A DNA stretch of 11,381 nucleotides, taken from positions 7,329 to 18,709 of the forward strand of contig FR891167.1 of NCBI GenBank assembly GCA_000433515.1. The letters are read 5' to 3'. The number at the start of each line of letters is the position of its first letter. Position 1 is the first letter of the stretch. The translations under genes were made by a program, and so were the position numbers. Shown here one piece after another: positions 7,076 through 11,381 of the stretch. The stretch comes from Candidatus Colimorpha enterica. Lineage in GTDB: Bacteria; Bacillota; Clostridia; Oscillospirales; CAG-272. Below the pieces are notes generated by a model, which was given only the letters and a program-made list of their open reading frames with translations, searched no databases and was not told where the DNA came from.

Positions 7076-8041
7076 ATGGACAGAGAACAACTGCTTGGGA
7101 TCTATTTCACCATGAACAAGATCCGCAAATTTGAAGAGAAGGCACTTCATCTCTTCGAGAGCAACAAGCTCCGCGGTTCGGTGCATCTCTGCATCGGTCA
7201 GGAGGCAACCCCGGCGACCGTATGCTCCATGCTCCGTGACGAGGACTATATAACAAGCACACACAGGGGACACGGACACTGCATCGCAAAGGGTGCCGAT
7301 GTCAGGTATGCTCTTGCCGAGCTTATGGGCAAGGCGACCGGCTACTGCAAGGGAAGAGGCGGCTCCATGCACATCGCGGACTTCACGAAGGGCAACCTCG
7401 GTGCAAACGCCATCGTCGGCGGAGGAATCCCGATCGCCGTCGGGGCCGGACTTGCGTCGAAAATGCAGAAGAACGACAGAGTTGCCGTCTCCTTCTTCGG
7501 AGATTCGGCGACGAACGAGGGCACGTTCCACGAGTCGCTGAACCTTGCGGCTGTATGGAAGCTCCCGGTCATTTTCGTGTGCGAGAACAACCTCTACGGA
7601 ATTTCGGTTCCGCAGTGGCAGAGCACGTCGGTGAAGGACATTTCGGTCAGAGGCGAGGCGTACAATATCCCGCACTTCACCGTTGACGGCAACAAGCCCG
7701 ACGAGATCGCTCCCGTCGTTGAGGCGGCTATCGCAAGGGCAAAGGCGGGCGAGGGTCCCACGCTCATCGAGTGCAAGACATACAGATGGCTCGGACACTG
7801 GACCGGCGACCCCCAGCCCTACCGCACCAAGGAAGAGATCGAGGAATGGAAGAAGAAGTGTCCGATAAAGTACACAAGGAACCTTCTTCTTGAGATGGGA
7901 GTTCCCGCGGAGGAGCTTGACGGACTTGAAAACAAGGCTCAGGCGCTTGTGGACGAGGCGGAGCAGTTCGCGCTGAACAGCCCCGAGCCCGATCCGGCAC
8001 ACGTGCTTGACGACGTTTTCTATGACGGAGGTGACAGGTAA
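7076..8041 (+). CDS. TPP-dependent dehydrogenase E1 alpha subunit (acetoin/2-oxoacid type)
   Basis: The 321-residue protein is the thiamine-diphosphate-binding half of an E1 heterotetramer. Such E1s decarboxylate 2-oxoacids, or cleave acetoin, and pass the acyl group to a lipoyl domain. Visible blocks are RGSVHLCIGQEA (33-44), STHRGHGHCIAKG (61-73), GRGGSMHI (93-100), the TPP motif from GDS (142-144) to ENN (170-172), and NLYGISVPQ (172-180). The overall look is closest to AcoA-type E1 alpha: short, with 'TYRWLGHWTGDP' (235-245) rather than the phosphorylation loop of eukaryotic PDH. In the usual GDG the last Gly is Ser144. Start set by AAGGA at 7061-7065. It shares one base with the E1 beta gene (TAATG). 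The substrate is not readable; candidates are pyruvate, acetoin or another keto-compound. Confidence 0.88.
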   Translation: MDREQLLGIYFTMNKIRKFEEKALHLFESNKLRGSVHLCIGQEATPATVCSMLRDEDYITSTHRGHGHCIAKGADVRYALAELMGKATGYCKGRGGSMHIADFTKGNLGANAIVGGGIPIAVGAGLASKMQKNDRVAVSFFGDSATNEGTFHESLNLAAVWKLPVIFVCENNLYGISVPQWQSTSVKDISVRGEAYNIPHFTVDGNKPDEIAPVVEAAIARAKAGEGPTLIECKTYRWLGHWTGDPQPYRTKEEIEEWKKKCPIKYTRNLLLEMGVPAEELDGLENKAQALVDEAEQFALNSPEPDPAHVLDDVFYDGGDR

Positions 8042-9024
8042 TGATAAAGAGCTATGCTCAGGCAATAAAGGACACTACCGCAGAGGAAATGCGCAGAGAC
8101 GAGCGCGTTTTCGTAATGGGTGAGGACGTTGAGGTCCTCGGCGGTATTTTCGGCTGTACGAGGGGTCTTGCAGACGAGTTCGGAGCCGAACGAGTCAGAA
8201 ACACGCCTATTTCCGAGGCTGGCTTCATCGGAGCAGGTCTCGGTGCCGCTTGCTGCGGAATGAGACCGATAGCGGAGCTTATGTACATGGACTTCGCGAT
8301 GGTCGCTCTTGATCAGATAGTGAACCAGGTCGCAAAGACAAGATATATTTTCGGCGGAAAGGCAAAGATACCGCTTGTCATCAGGGGACAGCAGGGCGTC
8401 GGCAGAGGAAACGCCGCGACGCATTCCCAGAGCGTTGAGGTTCTGTTCACGCACTTCCCCGGACTCAAGGTGGTAATGCCCTCCACTCCGGCTGACGCGG
8501 CGGGACTTCTCAGAACCGCGATAAGAGACGACAACCCTGTCGTTTTCATCGAGCATAAGGCGCTCTATGTCACAAAGGGCGAGGTTCCGGACGATCCCGA
8601 CTTCATGATCCCCTTCGGCAAGGCAAAGATCGTAAGGGAAGGCACCGATGCGACCGTCGTCGCGACCCACACCTACGTGCAGAAGGCTGTCGATATGGCT
8701 GACAGGCTGTATAAGGATCACGGCATCTCCGTCGAGGTCATCGACCCGAGGACGCTTGTCCCGTTCGACAAGGAGACTGTTATAAATTCCGTAAAGAAGA
8801 CCGGACGCGCCGTCGTCGTTCACGAGGCGCACAAGGTCTGCGGCATCGGCGCGGAGATCGCCTCGGTCATTCAGGAGGAGGCTTTCCCGTACCTTGACGC
8901 TCCCGTCATCAGACTCGGCGCAAAGCAGTGCCCGCTGCCCTTCAACCTCGGACTTGAAAACGCAGTTGTTCCCCAGCCGCAGGATATCTACGATGCGGTC
9001 ATGAAGACACTTTATCTGAAGTAA
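8041..9024 (+). CDS. TPP-dependent dehydrogenase E1 beta subunit
   Basis: The 327-residue protein is the transketolase-like partner of E1 alpha and completes the TPP site at the subunit interface. Conserved blocks are VFVMGEDVEVLGGIFG (23-38), NTPISEAGFIGAGLGA with the TPP-activating Glu near residue 59, RPIAELMYMDF (75-85), the GGKAKIPLVIRG block, ATHSQSVEVLFTHFPGLKVVMPSTP, and a C-terminal transketolase domain with VEVIDPRTLVPFD. Length is normal for PdhB/AcoB (about 325-340). Translation is driven by an unusually complete Shine-Dalgarno, GGAGGTGA at 8027-8034, inside the end of E1 alpha, with start and stop overlapping by one base. This should give tightly matched subunit amounts. Confidence 0.92.
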   Translation: MIKSYAQAIKDTTAEEMRRDERVFVMGEDVEVLGGIFGCTRGLADEFGAERVRNTPISEAGFIGAGLGAACCGMRPIAELMYMDFAMVALDQIVNQVAKTRYIFGGKAKIPLVIRGQQGVGRGNAATHSQSVEVLFTHFPGLKVVMPSTPADAAGLLRTAIRDDNPVVFIEHKALYVTKGEVPDDPDFMIPFGKAKIVREGTDATVVATHTYVQKAVDMADRLYKDHGISVEVIDPRTLVPFDKETVINSVKKTGRAVVVHEAHKVCGIGAEIASVIQEEAFPYLDAPVIRLGAKQCPLPFNLGLENAVVPQPQDIYDAVMKTLYLK

Positions 9025-9038
9025 GGAGGCACCGCTTT

Positions 9039-9944
9039 ATGGCAAACATTGTTATAATGCCGAAGCAGGGGCTTCAGATGACCGAGGGGCTTATCACAAA
9101 GTGGCTGAAAAACGTCGGCGACACCGTCAAAGAGGGCGAGCCGCTCTTCGAGATGGAGACCGACAAGCTGACTATAACCATCGATTCGTCATTTACCGGA
9201 ACGCTTCTGAAAATAATCAGGGGCGAGGGCGAGGAGGTCCCGATCACCGAGCCTATCGCGCTCATCGGCAATCCCGGCGACAGCACCTCCGGCTTCACCG
9301 CTCCTGCAAGGGCAGAGGAGAAGAAGGAGGAGGCTCCGGCTCCGTCCGTGCCCGCGACGCTTCCGGCAAAGGATATGCGTCCGGCTGTCTCCGCTCCCGC
9401 AAGGGCTCCCGGCGGCAGGATATTCATAACCCCGAGGGCGAAAATGCGCTGCGCCGAGCGCGGGATCACCGATTATTCAAAGATCCCCGGAACCGGCGGA
9501 GACGGTCTTATAATCGAGCGTGACGTCCTTGCGTACAGGGAGCCGGAAAAGGTCACTGCGCGCGCTTCCGACCGCATAACCGTAAGAGCCGATGTCGGCG
9601 CTGCGGAGCGTTATGTGAAGTCGGCGGCTGAGGGCGGTCTTGACTTTGATTTCGGCGCTCTCATTGCAAAAGCCTCGGCTTCCGCGGCAAAGAAGTACCC
9701 GGATTTCGACGGAATTGCGATAAAGACTCTCTGCAATACCGATGTCGAGGGATATTTCCCGGCGCTCCCGGCAGACAGCGACGCGCTTCTTTCGGGGGGC
9801 GGAATCTACTCCGACGGCGACAGAAGGCTGACGGTGCTTTCGGTGGTGTTTGACGGGGAAAAGGTCGAAGCAGCCGATGCCGCGGCATTCCTTTCAAGAC
9901 TTAAGAGCCTGCTTGAGAACCCGCTTCTCATGATGGCGATCTGA
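9039..9944 (+). CDS. E2-like lipoyl protein with shortened, catalytically defective acyltransferase domain
   Basis: The 301-residue protein is laid out as an E2. A lipoyl domain covers about 1-80, with Lys43 in EMETDKLT (38-45) as the lipoylation site. An Ala/Pro/Glu linker covers 85-125. An E1/E3-binding peripheral domain covers about 127-167 (TPRAKMRCAERGI ... GTGGDGLIIERDV). The remaining 130 residues are a remnant of the acyltransferase domain, which is normally about 230. The segment LTVLSVV-FDGEKVEAADAAAFL (264-285) lines up with the usual LTLSLSYDHRVIDGAEAARFL. The catalytic His becomes Gly273 and the Asp becomes Glu277, and the central substrate-channel segments (GLIVPVI, TFTISNLG) are absent. 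I see no frameshift. It could be a lipoyl carrier and E1 scaffold only, with acyl transfer done elsewhere. TAAGGAGG at 9022-9029 overlaps the E1 beta stop and sets the start. Confidence 0.85.
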   Translation: MANIVIMPKQGLQMTEGLITKWLKNVGDTVKEGEPLFEMETDKLTITIDSSFTGTLLKIIRGEGEEVPITEPIALIGNPGDSTSGFTAPARAEEKKEEAPAPSVPATLPAKDMRPAVSAPARAPGGRIFITPRAKMRCAERGITDYSKIPGTGGDGLIIERDVLAYREPEKVTARASDRITVRADVGAAERYVKSAAEGGLDFDFGALIAKASASAAKKYPDFDGIAIKTLCNTDVEGYFPALPADSDALLSGGGIYSDGDRRLTVLSVVFDGEKVEAADAAAFLSRLKSLLENPLLMMAI

Positions 9945-9951
9945 AACTGCC

Positions 9952-11199
9952 ATGATAAAAGAACTGAAATACGGAAAAGGTACGGTACGGATAGAGCTTG
10001 ACGAAAAGAACATCATAGCCGAGCTGCTGCCGAACGACGTTCCGGTCGGTCTTACCGGAGCCGACGAGGTAAAGCGTTCCCTTTCCGCACCGATTGCCTC
10101 GGCAAGGCTGTCGGAGGCTGCGGCGGGGAAGCACAGGGTTGTGATCGTCACAAGCGATATCACCCGCCCCGTGCCGAGCTATAAGATCCTTCCTTCGGTG
10201 ATTGACGAGCTTGAGGCAGGCGGGGTGAAGGACAGCGAGATAACCGTTGTCTTTGCTCTCGGAAGCCACAGGGGTCATACCGTGGAGGAGAAGAGAAAGC
10301 TGGTCGGAGACGCGGTTTACGACAGAGTGAAATGCGTCGATTCCGACCCGGACGACTGCGTGAGACTGGGCGTGACGAAGGCCGGAACCCCGGTCGATAT
10401 CACAAGGACGGTTGCCGAAGCCGACTTCGTCATATGCATGGGAAATATTGAATTTCACTATTTCGCCGGCTACAGCGGCGGAGCCAAGGCGATAATGCCG
10501 GGAGTCTCCACCCGCGAGGCGATACAGTGCAATCACCGCATGATGGTCAGTCACGACGCCTGCGCCGGACGGCTTGACGGCAATCCCATACGGGAGGATA
10601 TCGAGGAAGCCGGAAGGATCCTCGGCATTGACTTTATCGTCAACGTTGTGCTTGACGCGCACAAGGAGATAATAAAGTGCGTCTCGGGCGACCCGGTGAA
10701 GGCTCACAGGGAGGGCTGTGCCTTTCTTGACCGTCTCTATAAATGCCCGATCCCCGAAAAGGCGGATATCGTGGTCGTTTCGGCGGGCGGATTCCCGAAG
10801 GACATGAATATGTACCAGGCGCAGAAGGCGCTTGACAACGCAAAGCACGCGGTACGCGACGGCGGCACGGTGATATGGCTTGCCGAATGCACCGAGGGAA
10901 TGGGCGAAAAGCACTTCGAGGAGTGGATGACCGGGCATGAAAAAAGCTCGGACATGATAGATCATCTGCATAAGCACTTTGTCCTCGGCGGGCATAAGGC
11001 GGCGGCGATCGCGCTTGTCCTTCAGAAGGCAAAGATCGTGCTTGTCAGCGCATATGACGACGATTATGTCCGTTCCGTTCACCTCACTCCGGCGGCATCG
11101 GCGGATGAGGCAATGCGGAACGCGCTTTCGGAATACGGAAGCGACGCAAAGGTGATACTGATGCCGATCGGAGGCTCTACGCTTCCTTCACTTGCATAA
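9952..11199 (+). CDS. LarA-family nickel-pincer 2-hydroxyacid racemase/epimerase
   Basis: The 415-residue protein is about the length of lactate racemase LarA (about 424). LarA enzymes invert the alpha-carbon of 2-hydroxyacids by hydride transfer on a Ni-containing pyridinium pincer cofactor. The key residues known from Lactobacillus plantarum LarA (D72, R75, H108, H174, K184, H200, Q295, K298) have counterparts D69, R72, H106, H169, K179, H195, Q289 and K292, with nearly identical spacing. They sit in SDITRP, ALGSHRGH, EFHYFAGYSGGAKAIMPG and MYQAQKAL. Lys179 should hold the cofactor covalently and His195 bind nickel. The substrate differs among family members (lactate, malate, phenyllactate, hydroxyglutarate, gluconate) and is not readable. 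It starts 7 bases after the E2 stop with no clear Shine-Dalgarno, suggesting translational coupling. LarB, LarC and LarE are not in the window. Confidence 0.88.
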   Translation: MIKELKYGKGTVRIELDEKNIIAELLPNDVPVGLTGADEVKRSLSAPIASARLSEAAAGKHRVVIVTSDITRPVPSYKILPSVIDELEAGGVKDSEITVVFALGSHRGHTVEEKRKLVGDAVYDRVKCVDSDPDDCVRLGVTKAGTPVDITRTVAEADFVICMGNIEFHYFAGYSGGAKAIMPGVSTREAIQCNHRMMVSHDACAGRLDGNPIREDIEEAGRILGIDFIVNVVLDAHKEIIKCVSGDPVKAHREGCAFLDRLYKCPIPEKADIVVVSAGGFPKDMNMYQAQKALDNAKHAVRDGGTVIWLAECTEGMGEKHFEEWMTGHEKSSDMIDHLHKHFVLGGHKAAAIALVLQKAKIVLVSAYDDDYVRSVHLTPAASADEAMRNALSEYGSDAKVILMPIGGSTLPSLA

Positions 11200-11236
11200 A
11201 AGGCTCAACTGACCTTTTTGAATACAGACAGACAAA

Positions 11237-11278
11237 CCCCGGAACCGCTTTTTCCTGAAAAGGAAGGCGGTTCCGGGG
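11237..11278. terminator. hairpin terminator, probably bidirectional
   Basis: A 12-bp perfect GC-rich stem (11237-11248 with 11267-11278) is extended inside by a TTCCT/AGGAA stem with a GAAA loop. The + strand tail (CTTTGTGTT) and the minus-strand tail (TTTGTCTG) are only moderately T-rich. It lies 37 bases after the LarA-like gene and appears to sit between convergent genes. Confidence 0.7.
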
Positions 11279-11334
11279 CTTTGTGTTGGCTGTTGTTTTT
11301 GGGAAACGGACAGAAAAAATATCAAGACCGGATT

Positions 11335-11381
11335 TCAGATCACGTCATCTTCGTCTTCCGGTACTCTCCCGGTGTTGTGCC
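11335..11381 (-). CDS. possible C-terminus of a convergent gene (partial)
   Basis: On the minus strand the frame entering at 11379 reads HNTGRVPEDEDDVI and then stops (TGA, complement of 11335-11337). An acidic, hydrophilic end placed just beyond a hairpin terminator is what a convergent gene's tail would look like. With fourteen codons visible, this is suggestive only and no product can be named. Confidence 0.4.
   Translation of the reverse strand, partial: HNTGRVPEDEDDVI

Noticed and set aside
7031..8065. 344-codon open frame on the minus strand opposite E1 alpha
   Set aside because: It lies wholly against a strongly conserved E1 gene, its translation shows no family motif, and GC-biased third positions of the + strand gene explain the open antisense frame.
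9928..11082. 384-codon open frame on the minus strand opposite the LarA-like gene
   Set aside because: It is a codon-bias shadow of a gene with all active-site residues conserved, and its composition looks random.

Overview
The window looks like a chromosomal piece of a Gram-positive, anaerobic Clostridia-type bacterium, probably a gut member of the Oscillospiraceae/Ruminococcaceae or a relative. This is inferred from strong AGGAGG-type ribosome binding sites, a lipoprotein solute-binding protein, a sortase-type NPATG wall-sorting signal, a CoA-acylating aldehyde dehydrogenase very close in sequence to the Clostridium kluyveri type, and an intergenic hairpin element of a style I remember from such genomes. 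No species can be named. All complete genes are on the + strand. I see no tRNA, rRNA, CRISPR array or transposase.

Region 1 (1-3332) is a cell-surface/carbohydrate module. It holds the last codons of an upstream gene, a solute-binding lipoprotein, and two paralogous secreted proteins with carbohydrate-binding-module-like beta-sandwich domains. One paralog is held by a C-terminal transmembrane helix, the other by a sortase signal. A strong intrinsic terminator closes the unit.

Region 2 (about 3380-6905) is an ATP-yielding aldehyde oxidation module. A CoA-acylating aldehyde dehydrogenase makes acyl-CoA and NADH. A two-subunit ADP-forming acyl-CoA ligase of the succinyl-CoA synthetase type then releases the acid and makes ATP. 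The alpha subunit differs from classical SucD in its substrate/CoA-thiol loops, so succinate is not assured. The set resembles sulfoacetaldehyde-to-sulfoacetate modules (SauS or SqwD plus SqwKL), but the substrate cannot be read from sequence alone.

Region 3 (6906-7075) is intergenic. It holds a short GC hairpin, a perfect 15-bp AT-rich hairpin, a possible promoter and a leader hairpin.

Region 4 (7076-11199) is a tight run of E1 alpha and E1 beta of a thiamine-diphosphate 2-oxoacid/acetoin dehydrogenase type, a short E2-like lipoyl protein whose acyltransferase domain is shrunken and lacks the catalytic His/Asp motif, and a LarA-family nickel-pincer 2-hydroxyacid racemase/epimerase with all key residues. 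A hairpin terminator follows, and the window ends in what may be the C-terminus of a convergent minus-strand gene.

Taken together, regions 2 and 4 look like a fermentative pathway in which a hydroxyacid is epimerised, a TPP/lipoyl enzyme cleaves or decarboxylates a keto-compound, and the aldehyde or acyl product is converted to acid with substrate-level phosphorylation. The combination with a defective E2 is the most unusual thing here. No E3, no hydroxyacid dehydrogenase, no LarB/C/E and no transporter for it lies in the window.
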